A stretch of 64,000 nt of DNA from Kutzneria sp. CA-103260 (GTDB taxonomy: Bacteria > Actinomycetota > Actinomycetes > Mycobacteriales > Pseudonocardiaceae), in assembly GCF_018263855.1 (NCBI RefSeq), contig NZ_CP073318.1, forward strand, positions 5,580,001 to 5,644,000. Direction: 5' to 3'. Made by a program: the position numbers and the translations under genes. The notes under the pieces were generated by a model, which saw nothing but the letters and a program-made list of their open reading frames with translations, was not told where the DNA came from and made no database searches. Every line of letters begins with the position of its first letter. The stretch's first letter is position 1. Below, piece after piece: positions 19,568 through 29,095 of the stretch.

Positions 19568-20923
19568 TCAGAGGTGTGGCGGCCTGAAGCGCAGCACATC
19601 GACGCCACCGGAGTACTGCGCGGCGTACACCAGGCCGTCGTGGAAGGCCGGGGTGGCGGCCTCGCTGCCGGCGGGCACGAAATACCCGACCTGCACCGGG
19701 TGGCGTGGATCGCTGACGTCGATGAAGCGGGTGCCCTGCCCATAGAAGGCCTGCACCAGTATGTTGCCGTCGCCGACCCCGGTCAGTGGTTGGAAGAAGT
19801 GCGCCGAGCAGTCGTTCTCCGCGCCCGCCACCTCGCCGGGCTGCCCGGCGGGGCTCCAGCTACCCACCACCCGCAGCCGAAACGGCGTGCTCGGTGTGGA
19901 GCGCCAGCCCGCGCCGTCGTAGCTGCCGGCCAGCGAGGCGATCAGCAGCTGGCCGGAGTCGGCACACGTGTTACCGAAGTCCTCGTCGGTGACGAACAGC
20001 AGTTCTCCCGGGTCGAAGCCGCCGATCGCACGCAGCGGATGCCAGGAGTTGTGGTCGAAGGTGTAGTTGGCGTCGTTCGGGCTGATGATCTTGCCGCCCG
20101 CGTACGGGATCGGGTCCCACGGAGTCGCCAACCGGACCCGCCCGCTGACCGGGTCGATGTGAACGCCGGAGGTCCAGTAGCCACGTACTCCACCGGCGCC
20201 GGAGGTCCAGGCGATGCCCATGGCGTCGACGTCGGTGTCGTGCACGTAGTCGGTGACACCGTCGTTGCGGTGCAGGTCGACCGGCGTCGGGAAGGTGTAG
20301 GGGTGCGCGGGGTCTGCCACGTCAGTGACCCACGCGGGTTGGCCCTGCCAGTCCGGGGGCTGTTTGCCCGTTCCGGTGTGCGAGGGGCCACCGCTCCACA
20401 GGTAGCGGCAGTGGGAGATGCACTGCGAGGTGTGTCCGCCGGGCTCCTCGTGGAAGGTGATCAGGCGGAGGTGGCGTGGGTCGCGTGCGTCCACAATGTA
20501 CAGCCCGGAAGTGCCGGTTTGCTTGTCGCCGCCGAACGCGCGCGGGTCGCGGGTGAGGAACACCAGATGGCGCACCGGGTCGACTTGAAGGTGCTCGCCT
20601 TCCCAGAATCCCCTGCTGACGTCATCGCCGGGCAGGGCCAACGCCGAGGCCGGAAGCTCGTCGAGCAGGGCCGGGTGGACGGGGTCGGCCAGCGACCAGG
20701 CGCGCAACCCGAACGGCCCGTCACCGAACATCACGTCTCCCGCGCGACCGTCCGGATAGTCGATGAATGCCAGGCCAGTCACCGATGTCGGTGTGTCTAC
20801 ATGGTCCAGCCAGGTCACGTTCTGCTCGTCCACCGGACCGGGCGTGGCCGCCGTGGCGAGCCCGGGCACAGCGGCGAAGACCAGCGCGCAGATGACCGAG
20901 ACGAGCAGGGTGCGGTGTCTCAT
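19568..20923 (-). CDS. Secreted LVIVD-repeat-type beta-propeller protein
   Basis: 451 residues. The N-terminus is a Sec signal peptide (LLVSVICALVFAAVPGLATA, cleavage near ATA-ATP). The mature part has propeller-like strands with the LVIVD flavour (GLYIVDARDPRHLRLITF, AWVTDVADPAHPY, RFIDVSDPRHPVQVGYFVP). Such proteins are extracellular and of unknown function, possibly adhesion or scaffold. Two Cys (SQCISHC) could form a disulphide. No operon partner is visible. Confidence 0.8.
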   Translation of the reverse strand: MRHRTLLVSVICALVFAAVPGLATAATPGPVDEQNVTWLDHVDTPTSVTGLAFIDYPDGRAGDVMFGDGPFGLRAWSLADPVHPALLDELPASALALPGDDVSRGFWEGEHLQVDPVRHLVFLTRDPRAFGGDKQTGTSGLYIVDARDPRHLRLITFHEEPGGHTSQCISHCRYLWSGGPSHTGTGKQPPDWQGQPAWVTDVADPAHPYTFPTPVDLHRNDGVTDYVHDTDVDAMGIAWTSGAGGVRGYWTSGVHIDPVSGRVRLATPWDPIPYAGGKIISPNDANYTFDHNSWHPLRAIGGFDPGELLFVTDEDFGNTCADSGQLLIASLAGSYDGAGWRSTPSTPFRLRVVGSWSPAGQPGEVAGAENDCSAHFFQPLTGVGDGNILVQAFYGQGTRFIDVSDPRHPVQVGYFVPAGSEAATPAFHDGLVYAAQYSGGVDVLRFRPPHL

Positions 20924-21065
20924 CGAAGCGCCCCCAGTATCGAGAGTGGCAAGGTCCTGCCCCTTGACCTAACGATTGTCGTCGATCACTGTCAACCGTC
21001 GAACGGATGTCAATCGAGCCCTTCCCGCGGTATGTGCCTGGTAGTGGCGTTGCCTCGCCCAACGA

Positions 21066-21146
21066 TGGGGAGCAGACATGTGTGCCGAACGGTCCCGAAC
21101 TACGCTCAACGACTCTGAACGGACCCGCGCCGACCTGCGACGAAGG
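21066..21146 (+). repeat. Dispersed repeat copy 4, truncated hairpin
   Basis: GGGGAGCAGACATG and core CTCAACGACTCTGAACG (21105-21121) match the other copies, but the element breaks off inside the left hairpin arm (after GACCTGCG). The rest of 20924-21247 shows no gene; on the minus strand it holds the promoter region of the LVIVD gene. Confidence 0.72.
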
Positions 21147-21247
21147 GGTTCAGCGGGAAGGGCATGATCGCCAGCCATGGCGCCGCCAGCCGCTTTCGGT
21201 GGAGGATTCACGGGTGTCGCTGTCGAGCCGAGGAGAGGATAATCGTC

Positions 21248-22159
21248 GTGGCGCCGCAAGCCGACATCAGGCCGTGCAACCCGGATCAGGCGGAGGAGGC
21301 CGCGCTGGCGGAGTACCACGAACTGGTCACGGCAAGCGCGAAGATCGACTGCCCAGACTGGCCGGACGTGAACTACGAACGGGTGATCGGCCGATTGCGC
21401 AGGCCCAGTTCGGATGCTGAAACCATCCGGCACTGGTTCGCGTATCAGGCCGGCAAGGTCGTCGGGCACATGACGGTGAGCCTGCCGATGTTGGAGACCA
21501 AGGACGTCGCCATGGTCGAGATCACCGTGCGTCCGGATGCGCGTCGACAGGGCATCGGCAGCGACTTCCTGCGTACTCTTTTCCCGGTGTTGCGAGCCGA
21601 GGCAAGGACTACGGTAGAGGGCTGGTGGATCACCAGAGACGGTGTCGGCGAGCGGTGGGCCCTCGCGCGTGGCTTTCGGCTGTCGCATGCGACCGTGAGC
21701 CAGCAGCTGGCGCTTCGAGACGTCGATCCGGCCTCGTGGGCAATCGAGCCGCCGGCCGGCTATCGCATCGTGCGGTGGATCGGCCACGCGCCCGCTGACC
21801 TCATCACTTCCTACGCCGACGCACGCGCCGCGATTCATGACGCGCCCCTCGGCCAATCCGCTTACGAGTCACCGCAGTGGACCCCGGACCGGATCCGAAG
21901 CGTCGAGCAGTACCAACGCGAACGCGGCGTGGAGCAGCGTGTGGTCGTCGCCGTTCACGAAGCATCCGGCACGGTGGCTGGCATCACCGAGGTGGACCCA
22001 TCTCGCGAGCTGAACCGCCACGCCGCCGTCGAGGGAAGCCCGTTCGGCACCCGCCGCACTGCCGCCGATGATCTCTTCGGCATCCTTGGCGGCCAGGATC
22101 CCTCGGCGCACTCAGCCGACCAGACAGGAGTGACCAGATGGCTGTCCCATCCCCGTTAG
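21248..22159 (+). CDS. GNAT family N-acetyltransferase, second domain apparently truncated
   Basis: 303 residues from GTG 21248, with AGGAGAGG 9 bases upstream. The first GNAT domain is clear: VVGHMTVSLPM and the acetyl-CoA loop VRPDARRQGIGSDFLRTLFP. The second half begins like a tandem GNAT (VVAVHEASGTVAGITEVDP), but after about residue 250 the expected acetyl-CoA-binding segment is absent. The tail is unrelated (SPFGTRRTAADDLFGILGGQ). The 3' end may therefore be deleted or rearranged. The substrate is unknown. Confidence 0.75.
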   Translation: MAPQADIRPCNPDQAEEAALAEYHELVTASAKIDCPDWPDVNYERVIGRLRRPSSDAETIRHWFAYQAGKVVGHMTVSLPMLETKDVAMVEITVRPDARRQGIGSDFLRTLFPVLRAEARTTVEGWWITRDGVGERWALARGFRLSHATVSQQLALRDVDPASWAIEPPAGYRIVRWIGHAPADLITSYADARAAIHDAPLGQSAYESPQWTPDRIRSVEQYQRERGVEQRVVVAVHEASGTVAGITEVDPSRELNRHAAVEGSPFGTRRTAADDLFGILGGQDPSAHSADQTGVTRWLSHPR

Positions 22160-22213
22160 GAACCCTCTGATCGATGACCGCGTGGGTCCAGGGAACGTGA
22201 ACCGACAAGGCGT

Positions 22214-23683
22214 TCACGACTTCCCCGACGGGATGTCGGCGGCGCCGCCGCGGGTCAGCGCGAGCGGATCGACAACCCGTTCGTACAGTTCGTCGGTGAC
22301 GCCATTGGCCAGCGCCGCCTCTTTCAAGGTGAGGTCGTGGTCGATGGCGTAGTGGGCGATGACGGACGCCTTGTCGTAGCCGATGACCGGCGACAGCGCG
22401 GTCACCATCATCACCGAGCGCTCGATGTTCCCGGTCAGCGTGGCCTGGTTCAGTTGAGCACCCTCGACCAGGAACTCGCGGAAGTGGTCGCACATATCGG
22501 CAAGGATCAGCGCGGAGTGCAGGTAGTTGCTGATCAGGACCGGCCGAAACGCGTTGAGTTCGAAATTGCCCTCGGCGCCACCCACCGTCACCGCGACGTC
22601 GGAGGCGATGACCTGGACGGCGACCATCAGCATCGCCTCGGCCTGGGTGGGGTTGACCTTGCCCGGCATGATCGAGGATCCCGGCTCGTTGGCCGGCAGG
22701 ATCAGCTCACCCAGCCCGGTCCGCGGCCCCGAACCGAGCCAGCGCAGGTCGTTGGCGATCTTGAACAGGGTGACGGCCGCGGCCTTGAGTCCGGCGTGCG
22801 CGCGCACGATCGCATCCAGGGTGCCCTGGGCGGTGAACTTGTTCCGTGCGGTCCGGAACGGTGCGCCGGTCATGGCGGTGATCTCCGCCGCCACCTCCTC
22901 GCCGAACCCCGGCGGTGCGTTCAGCCCGGTTCCCACCGCCGTGCCGCCCATGGCCAGGTTCAGCAGGCCGCTGGTGGCGTGCTCGGCATCGGCGATCGCG
23001 TCGTCGAGTGCTCCGGCATACCCGGACCATTCCTGGCCCACGGTCAGCGGGACCGCGTCCTCGAGATGGGTGCGGCCGATCTTCACCACGTTCGCCCACT
23101 GCCGTGCCTTGCGGTCGAGGGCATCGCGCAGCCGGGCCAGGGCCGGGATCGTCCGCCGCGTCGCCATCGTGTGGGCGGCGATATGCATTGCCGTGGGGAA
23201 CGTGTCGTTGCTGGACTGTCCCATGTTCACGTGATCGTTGGGATGCACCGGTTGCTTGCTGCCCGGAGTGCCGCCCACCAGCTGGATGCACCGGTTGGCG
23301 ACGACCTCGTTGACGTTCATGTTCGACTGGGTGCCCGACCCGGTCTGGAACACATAGAGCGGGAAGTGCTCATCCAGCTTCCCGGCGATCACCTCGTCGC
23401 AGACCCGCTGGATCAGCTCGGCCTTCCAGGCGGACAGCCGTCCGGCCCGGGCGTTCACGATCGCGGCCGCCTTCTTCACGTACCCGTAGGCGTGGTACAC
23501 CTCGGTCGGCATCCGGTCGCGGCCGATGGCGAAGTGCTCCAGGCTGCGCTGGGTCTGCGCGCCCCAGTACCGGTCCGCCGGCACCTCGACCTCGCCGAGA
23601 CTGTCGGACTCCGTGCGAGTTCCGGTCGCGTCCAGGCCGATGGGCAGCTCGAGGATCGTCGGTTTCGGCTCGGCGCCGGTCAT
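22214..23683 (-). CDS. fumC: Class II fumarate hydratase
   Basis: 489 residues. It catalyses reversible hydration of fumarate to L-malate in the TCA cycle. The superfamily signature GSSIMPGKVNPTQAEA is present, as are TGSGTQSNMNVNEVVANR (substrate site) and HPNDHVNMGQSSNDTFPTA. ATG 23683 overlaps the stop of the malic enzyme gene (ATGA), giving a malic enzyme-fumarase operon that can turn fumarate into pyruvate via malate. The full family length indicates an intact enzyme. Confidence 0.96.
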   Translation of the reverse strand: MTGAEPKPTILELPIGLDATGTRTESDSLGEVEVPADRYWGAQTQRSLEHFAIGRDRMPTEVYHAYGYVKKAAAIVNARAGRLSAWKAELIQRVCDEVIAGKLDEHFPLYVFQTGSGTQSNMNVNEVVANRCIQLVGGTPGSKQPVHPNDHVNMGQSSNDTFPTAMHIAAHTMATRRTIPALARLRDALDRKARQWANVVKIGRTHLEDAVPLTVGQEWSGYAGALDDAIADAEHATSGLLNLAMGGTAVGTGLNAPPGFGEEVAAEITAMTGAPFRTARNKFTAQGTLDAIVRAHAGLKAAAVTLFKIANDLRWLGSGPRTGLGELILPANEPGSSIMPGKVNPTQAEAMLMVAVQVIASDVAVTVGGAEGNFELNAFRPVLISNYLHSALILADMCDHFREFLVEGAQLNQATLTGNIERSVMMVTALSPVIGYDKASVIAHYAIDHDLTLKEAALANGVTDELYERVVDPLALTRGGAADIPSGKS

Positions 23684-25371
23684 GACGCGCCTGCTCCGTC
23701 CGGGTAGACGGGTTGCCACATGGCGTCCTGGACGGCCTGGACCAGATCCTGGGACTTCGTTGTGGCAACGCCATCAGACATCGCGGCGTGGGCCACCGCG
23801 ACGGCCGTGGTCGCCGAGGAAGCACGCAGGTTGTCCACTGGCGGCACCAGCGCGGCGCCGCGCTGGCTGACGTCGACCTGGCCGGCCACCGCCTCGGCCG
23901 CCGCCAGCAACATGCCCGCCGTCACGCGCGACGCGCCCGACACGATCGTGCCCAGTCCCAGCCCCGGGTACAGCAGCGCGTTGTTCGCCTGCCCGATCCG
24001 GTACGTGACGCCCTGATACTCCACCGGGGGCACCGGGATACCCGCCGCGACCAGCGCCCTGCCCTCCGACCAGGCGATGACGTCGGCGGGCATGGCCTCG
24101 ATCCGCGAGGTCGGGTTGGAGATCGGGAACACGATCGGCCGCTGCACGCCGGCGCTCATCGTCTCGATGACCTCCCGCGTGAAGGCTCCGTGCGCGGTGG
24201 AGGTGCCGAGCAAGATGGTCGGCCTGACGTGCCGGACCGCGTCCAGCAGCGTGATCGGTCCGCCGTCGGCGGCCCAGCCTTTGACTTCGGCCGGGTCACG
24301 GGCGTACGGCTGCTGGAAGTCCCGCAGGTCTGGCATGTCGCTGGTGAGCAGGCCCTGCCTGTCCACCAGCCACACCTGCGAGCGGGCTTGCTCGGCGGCC
24401 GCGCCGTCACGAACCATGGCGTCGTGGATCTGGTCGGCGATGCCGACCCCGGCGGTGCCGGCCCCGAACACCAGCAGCTTCTGCTCACGCATCGGCACCC
24501 CGGTCACCTTCACCGCCGACAGCGTGGCGGCCAGGGTGATCGCCCCGGTGCCCTGCATGTCGTCGTTGAAGATCCGGAACTCGTCCGCATAGGTCTGCAG
24601 GATCCGCCGCGCGTTGCCCGGCCCGAAATCCTCGAAGTGCAGCAACGCGTTCGGAAACAGCGACGACACGGTCCGCAGGTACTTGGCGATGAACGCGTCG
24701 TACGCGGGGCCGCGGACCCGGGCATGCCGGTTGCCCAGGTACAGGTAGTCGTTGCGCAGCTCCTCGTTGTCGGTTCCGACGTCCAGCGACACCGGGATCA
24801 CCCGACGCGGGTCGATACCGGCGGCGGCGGTGTAGACGGCCAACTTGCCGACGGCGATCTGGATGCCGCCCACTCCCCAGTCACCGATGCCGAGGATCTC
24901 CTCGGCATCGGTGCACACGATCAGGTCCACCTCATCCGGCCCCAACTCCACCGTGGCGAACGCCTCGGCGATGTCGTCGGGCCGGTCGATGGACAGGAAC
25001 ACGCCGCGGGGCCTGCGGTACTCGTGCGAGTAGCGCTCGATTGCCTCGCCCACCGTCGGGTCGTACACGACGGGCAGCAGCTCGGCGAGGTGATCGCCGA
25101 GCACCTTGTAGTACAGGACCTCGTTGCGGTCGTGCAGCTGTTCCAGGTAGACGTTCTTGGCCAGATCGCTGTTCTGCCGATGCAGCTGGCTGTAGGCGCG
25201 CAACGCCTGCTGTTCCAGCGTCAGCACGGCCGAGGGGAGCCGCCCCGTCAGGCCAAGGGCGGCCCGCTCCGTCTCGGTGAACGCCACGCCCCGGTTGCGC
25301 GTCGGATCGTTCAGCACCGCGGGCACCGCTGGCGTGCGCACACCGCGGTTGTTCGTCGTCTTGTCGTTCAC
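23680..25371 (-). CDS. maeA: NAD-dependent malic enzyme
   Basis: About 563 residues from GTG 25371, which has GGAGG 9 bases upstream; a longer start at 25398 is also open. It oxidatively decarboxylates L-malate to pyruvate. The N-terminal malic domain has YYKVLGDHLAELLPVVYDPT and VFLSIDRPDDIAEAF. The dinucleotide-binding domain has LLVFGAGTAGVGIADQI, and IFNDDMQGTGAITLA carries the metal ligands. The length fits the large SfcA-type enzymes. It is the first gene of a two-gene operon with fumC. Confidence 0.94.
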   Translation of the reverse strand: MNDKTTNNRGVRTPAVPAVLNDPTRNRGVAFTETERAALGLTGRLPSAVLTLEQQALRAYSQLHRQNSDLAKNVYLEQLHDRNEVLYYKVLGDHLAELLPVVYDPTVGEAIERYSHEYRRPRGVFLSIDRPDDIAEAFATVELGPDEVDLIVCTDAEEILGIGDWGVGGIQIAVGKLAVYTAAAGIDPRRVIPVSLDVGTDNEELRNDYLYLGNRHARVRGPAYDAFIAKYLRTVSSLFPNALLHFEDFGPGNARRILQTYADEFRIFNDDMQGTGAITLAATLSAVKVTGVPMREQKLLVFGAGTAGVGIADQIHDAMVRDGAAAEQARSQVWLVDRQGLLTSDMPDLRDFQQPYARDPAEVKGWAADGGPITLLDAVRHVRPTILLGTSTAHGAFTREVIETMSAGVQRPIVFPISNPTSRIEAMPADVIAWSEGRALVAAGIPVPPVEYQGVTYRIGQANNALLYPGLGLGTIVSGASRVTAGMLLAAAEAVAGQVDVSQRGAALVPPVDNLRASSATTAVAVAHAAMSDGVATTKSQDLVQAVQDAMWQPVYPDGAGAS

Positions 25372-25443
25372 GTCGATGAACCTCCAGGCTCGATCCACGA
25401 TCGCGTGCTGGCACCGGGACGAGGCTCGCGTGGCGCTCCGCGC

Positions 25444-25944
25444 TCAGAGTGCGGAACGCAACGGCCGGAACCCGGCCCGCAGCTCGGCGGCGTAGATGAA
25501 TGGCTGTTCCCAGGCCGCGAAGTGTCCGCCCTTTCCGGCCTCGTGGAAGTAGATGAGGTTGTGATACGCGCGTTCCGCCCAGGTCCGCGGCGCTTGGTAG
25601 AGCTCGAATCGGCGCCAGTCGTACCCTTCGCCCCAGTAGCGCGCGACGCTGCGCATCAGCATCAGCGGCACCCCCTGCGAGGTATCAGCAACGGTTTCTG
25701 AGTCAGGCCAACGGGTTGCCGCGATCCGGCGGCGCAGGTCGCCGAGCACAGTCGGCGAGATGTGCACCCGGAACGGTCGCACACCCGCGGCGGGCGCGGT
25801 GCCGGGCACCTCCGCCGCCCGCGCCGGGGCCGCGCCCAGCCCGAGTGCCAGCGCGCCAGCTCGAACCACACCCCGGCGAGACATCCTGGGGCGCGGCACG
25901 TCGGCGAACTCGTTCATGGATTCGTCGGATGACGCGGAGGTCAT
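25444..25944 (-). pseudogene. Epoxide hydrolase with the catalytic core deleted
   Basis: The 166-residue frame starts with a twin-arginine-like signal (SRRGVVRAGALALGLGAAPA). The epoxide hydrolase N-terminal domain follows (FRVHISPTVLGDLRRRIAAT; GEGYDWRRFE). It then jumps directly to the extreme C-terminal part of the same family (TWAERAYHNLIYFHEAGKGG, HFAAWEQP). The roughly 240 residues with the catalytic Asp and oxyanion tyrosines are missing; the junction lies near 25603. The frame is kept and a good GGAGGAG site remains, so a short exported protein could still be made, but not an active hydrolase. Start 25944. Confidence 0.75.
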
Positions 25945-26545
25945 AAGCGTCTCCTCCACCCAAGTTACTGATCGGGTTGGTGCGGTAACTCAGCGTCCCG
26001 CGTCCCGCGGCATAGCGGACAGGGCCTTCCGACACCAGGCCGACAGCCCGAACGAACGACGCATCACACGTCCTGCTGGCCGATGCGCGGCGACCGAATG
26101 ACGGCTACCCGCCACTGAGTCGCGTGACAGGTACGTCCCGATCACGCTTCCACCGAAGCGACCCGGCAACCGGCCCGAAGCACCGACACGGCCTGACCTC
26201 CACCCATGAAGGGACATGATCTTCGGTTGACAGAGGCCACGTGGATGGCCGCTTGCGTTGGGCACCTGACGCGTCCAACCCTGAGGCTAGATCCTTACAG
26301 CCGGCGCAGGTTGAGGACGACTCAATGGGAGCAGTGGCTGGAGACATAGAGGTGTCCATTCGCGGGACCCAGGCAGGTAACCGAACCTAAACCAGGCGTC
26401 TTGATCGAGAGTTCCTCAGTATTCGATCAGTCGTCGTTTCACTTGCGCATGTCTGGCCAGACCTGCGGAGTCCAGGCTGCATTCGTCAGTTCGGCTGGTT
26501 CGCGATCCACCTGACACAAGGCACTCAACCGACAGGAGAACCCGA
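25945..26545. other. Gene-free stretch between epoxide hydrolase remnant and protease
   Basis: About 600 bases with no reading frame of recognisable character on either strand. It presumably holds divergent promoters; no clear hexamer pair or repeat was found. Confidence 0.4.
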
Positions 26546-28492
26546 ATGCGAGTCAATTCACGGGTCAACAAAGCAGCTGCGGCGGCGACATGCTGCCTTG
26601 CCGGGCTGTTCGGCGGGGGCGTCGGCGTCGCGCAGGCCTCGCCGCCCGACGTGGTCATGCCCGGTTCGGTCCCGGACGCGGTGACCGCGGCCGGTCCCGC
26701 GGTGGGTGACGTGCCGGCAACGCAGAGCCTGACCGTTCAGCTGTGGCTCAAGGGAAACGAGACCGCAGCGGCCTCCTACGCGGACGCGGTCAGCAACCCG
26801 ACGAGCGTGAGCTTCCACAAATATCTCAGCCCCAGCGCGTACACCGCGAAGTTCGGCGCGACCGCGGCGAGCGCCACCGCGGTGTCCTCATGGCTGAGCC
26901 AGCGGGGTTTCACCGACACCACGACAGACCCGCAGCGGGCATACATTCAGGCCACCGCGCCGATCTCGACCGTGCAGAACGCCTTCCACGTGCAGATGAA
27001 ACAGTTCCGCGTCGCTGGCCAGCCGACCCCGGTCACCTCCAACGACCGCAATATCACCCTGCCCGCGACGATCGCCGGTGACGTGATCGGCGTCAGCGGC
27101 CTGGACAACATCCAGCCCAAGACCGAGATGGCCACAGTCAAGCCCACTGCGCCGCAGGCCACGGGCGCAGCCGACAACTGCTCCAACTACTACGGCCAGA
27201 ACACCCAGACCGGCCTGCCCGCCTTCAACGGCAACACCAGCTTCCCCACCCGCATCTGCGGATACAACGGCAGCCAGCTGCGCGCCGCCTACGGCATGAA
27301 CAGTGACAACACCGGCAAGGGCGTCACCGTCGCCTACATCGAGATTGGCACGCCGTACAAGATGATGGAGACCCTGACCAAGTGGGCCGCGGCCGGCGGT
27401 CTGCCCTCCCCCAAGCCGCAGAACTATTCCGAGCTGTCGCTGGGCGCCGGCAACGCCTGCGGCAACGGTTTCGACATCGAGGAGCAGTTGGACATCGAGT
27501 CCAGCTACGCCATGGCGCCCGACCAGCACCAGTTGCTCGTCGGCGGGGACGGCTGCAACATCAAGAATGGTGGTGTGCAGGCCCTGTTCGACGCGGACAA
27601 CGCCGTGCTGGACGGCGACGGCAACCACCCGCTCGCGTCGGCGACCTCGAACTCGTGGGGACTGGCCGAGGGGAGCCCTGCCCTGGTCAACATCATGCAC
27701 TCGATCCTGCTGCGCGCGGCCGATGAGGGCGTCGGAATGTACTTCTCGTCCGGTGACGGCCCGGGGATACTGTTTCCGTCGTCCGACCCGTACGCGACCG
27801 CCGTCGGTGGCACCAGCCTCGGCCTGGACGCGAACAACAACCGGCTGTTCGAGACTGGCTGGTCGACCGACGTACTCGCCACCAACAGCGACGGCACCTA
27901 CACCGACCGGGGCATCCTCGGCGCTGCCGGAGGTGGTGCCAGTCCACTGTGGAACGAGCCCGACTACCAGAAGAACGTCGTGCCCAGCTCGATGACCTTG
28001 CCAGGCGCGGGCAACCGCAACCCCACCCCGGCGCGGGTCGTGCCGGACGTCAGTGCGCTCGCCGACCCGGTCACCGGTATGGCCGTGGCCGTCACCGAGC
28101 CGGGGAAGAACGGTGGCGCGGACACCTACACCGTCGCCGCGGTGGGTGGCACCAGCCTGGCCGCCCCGCTGGTCGCCGGCATCGTGGCAGCCGCCGAGCA
28201 GGGTGAGTCTGCCAGCTACGGGTTCATCAACCCGTTGCTGTACTCGCTGGCCGGCAGCAGCGCGCTGAACGACCCGTTGCCCATCACCTCGTCCTCGCCC
28301 GCCGCGTACCAGGGCGTCTATGTCCCCGCGGCGGTGTTCGGCGGCACCATCCCCGTTCCACCCTCAGTGTGGACCTTCGACAACCAGAACCCGGCGTACA
28401 CCAACCAGGTCACTGCCGAGGGGTACGACACCATGACTGGCCTTGGCACACCGAACGGCCAGAACTTCATCACCGCATTGCGCAAGCACTGA
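26546..28492 (+). CDS. Secreted S53 (sedolisin/kumamolisin-type) protease
   Basis: 648 residues. A signal peptide (AAAAATCCLAGLFGGGVGVA) is followed by a pro-kumamolisin activation domain (about 50-190; LWLKGNETAAASYADAVSNP). The catalytic domain has Glu/Asp in DIEEQLDIESSYAMAP, the oxyanion Asp in YFSSGDGPG and the nucleophile Ser in VGGTSLAAPLVAGIVAAA. The C-terminal calcium site region is TMTGLGTPNGQNF. It is an acid-acting extracellular endopeptidase by family. Start 26546 has ACAGGAGAA upstream. A strong terminator follows. Confidence 0.95.
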   Translation: MRVNSRVNKAAAAATCCLAGLFGGGVGVAQASPPDVVMPGSVPDAVTAAGPAVGDVPATQSLTVQLWLKGNETAAASYADAVSNPTSVSFHKYLSPSAYTAKFGATAASATAVSSWLSQRGFTDTTTDPQRAYIQATAPISTVQNAFHVQMKQFRVAGQPTPVTSNDRNITLPATIAGDVIGVSGLDNIQPKTEMATVKPTAPQATGAADNCSNYYGQNTQTGLPAFNGNTSFPTRICGYNGSQLRAAYGMNSDNTGKGVTVAYIEIGTPYKMMETLTKWAAAGGLPSPKPQNYSELSLGAGNACGNGFDIEEQLDIESSYAMAPDQHQLLVGGDGCNIKNGGVQALFDADNAVLDGDGNHPLASATSNSWGLAEGSPALVNIMHSILLRAADEGVGMYFSSGDGPGILFPSSDPYATAVGGTSLGLDANNNRLFETGWSTDVLATNSDGTYTDRGILGAAGGGASPLWNEPDYQKNVVPSSMTLPGAGNRNPTPARVVPDVSALADPVTGMAVAVTEPGKNGGADTYTVAAVGGTSLAAPLVAGIVAAAEQGESASYGFINPLLYSLAGSSALNDPLPITSSSPAAYQGVYVPAAVFGGTIPVPPSVWTFDNQNPAYTNQVTAEGYDTMTGLGTPNGQNFITALRKH

Positions 28493-28508
28493 CACCTCGT
28501 TGTTGTCG

Positions 28509-28538
28509 CGGTGCCGGTTCACCTGAACCGGCACCGCT
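28509..28538 (+). terminator. Hairpin terminator after S53 protease gene
   Basis: 14-bp perfect inverted repeat GCGGTGCCGGTTCA with its complement and a two-base centre, followed by TT; 16 bases after the stop. Confidence 0.8.
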
Positions 28539-28619
28539 TTGGTGGGCGGTGGTCAGCCGATGCTGGTGGGGACCTGGCCGGTGCGAGTCGAACAGGAACG
28601 GCCACTGACGGACGTGCGG

Positions 28620-28830
28620 CGGTGCTCGTCCGGCGGCTCCGTCGCCTGGCTAAAGTAGAGGATGGTCAGCCGGGCGAAGAACGTTCGGTGCCCACAGGAT
28701 GTAGGGCGGAACATCGCCATGATCAGGGACACCATGATGGTGCCGCCGAAGACGTTGCCGAAAAGTCGCAGGGACAGCGAGATCGCCAGCGGCATGACGT
28801 GCGGCGCGACCGCGGCGGCGCTGGCCAGTG
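28620..28830 (-). pseudogene. Remnant of ATP synthase subunit a (AtpB)
   Basis: The minus strand encodes HVMPLAISLSLRLFGNVFGG TIMVSLIMAMF, the conserved Fo subunit a helix with the essential Arg (LSLRLFGN). Only a few residues later comes FARLTILYFSQATEPPDEHR, which resembles the C-terminal end of the same protein. The stretch between these two motifs is shortened, the N-terminal two thirds are missing, and no other ATP synthase genes are nearby. It is a relic with an internal deletion. The rest of 28539-29095 shows no gene. Confidence 0.6.
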
Positions 28831-29095
28831 GTGTGTCGCCGTCAAACGCCATGCCGAACAGCTCGCAGCGGAACAGGGCTGCCCGACCTCGATCTGCGAC
28901 GCGGCCAGATTTTGCTTCATTGCTAGCGAAGCCCTTCACTACCGCAGCCGTCGTGCTGGCGATCCGCAGCCCACGGCAGGCCACCTAACGTCACCGGCGC
29001 CGACACGTCACCGCAGCCCCCAGCCAAGCCTGGGTGTTCGCCAGGATTATGTCGCCACTTGGTCTCCTGAGGCGAGCCGAAGACTTGCCGGGAAT

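Noticed and set aside
23713..25701. 662-codon plus-strand frame opposite the malic enzyme
   Set aside because: Composition is Arg/His/Gly-rich antisense; the minus strand is a clear malic enzyme.
28580..28610. tRNA-like GTGCGAGTCGAACAGG
   Set aside because: Resembles a T-loop by chance; no acceptor or anticodon stems could be built around it.
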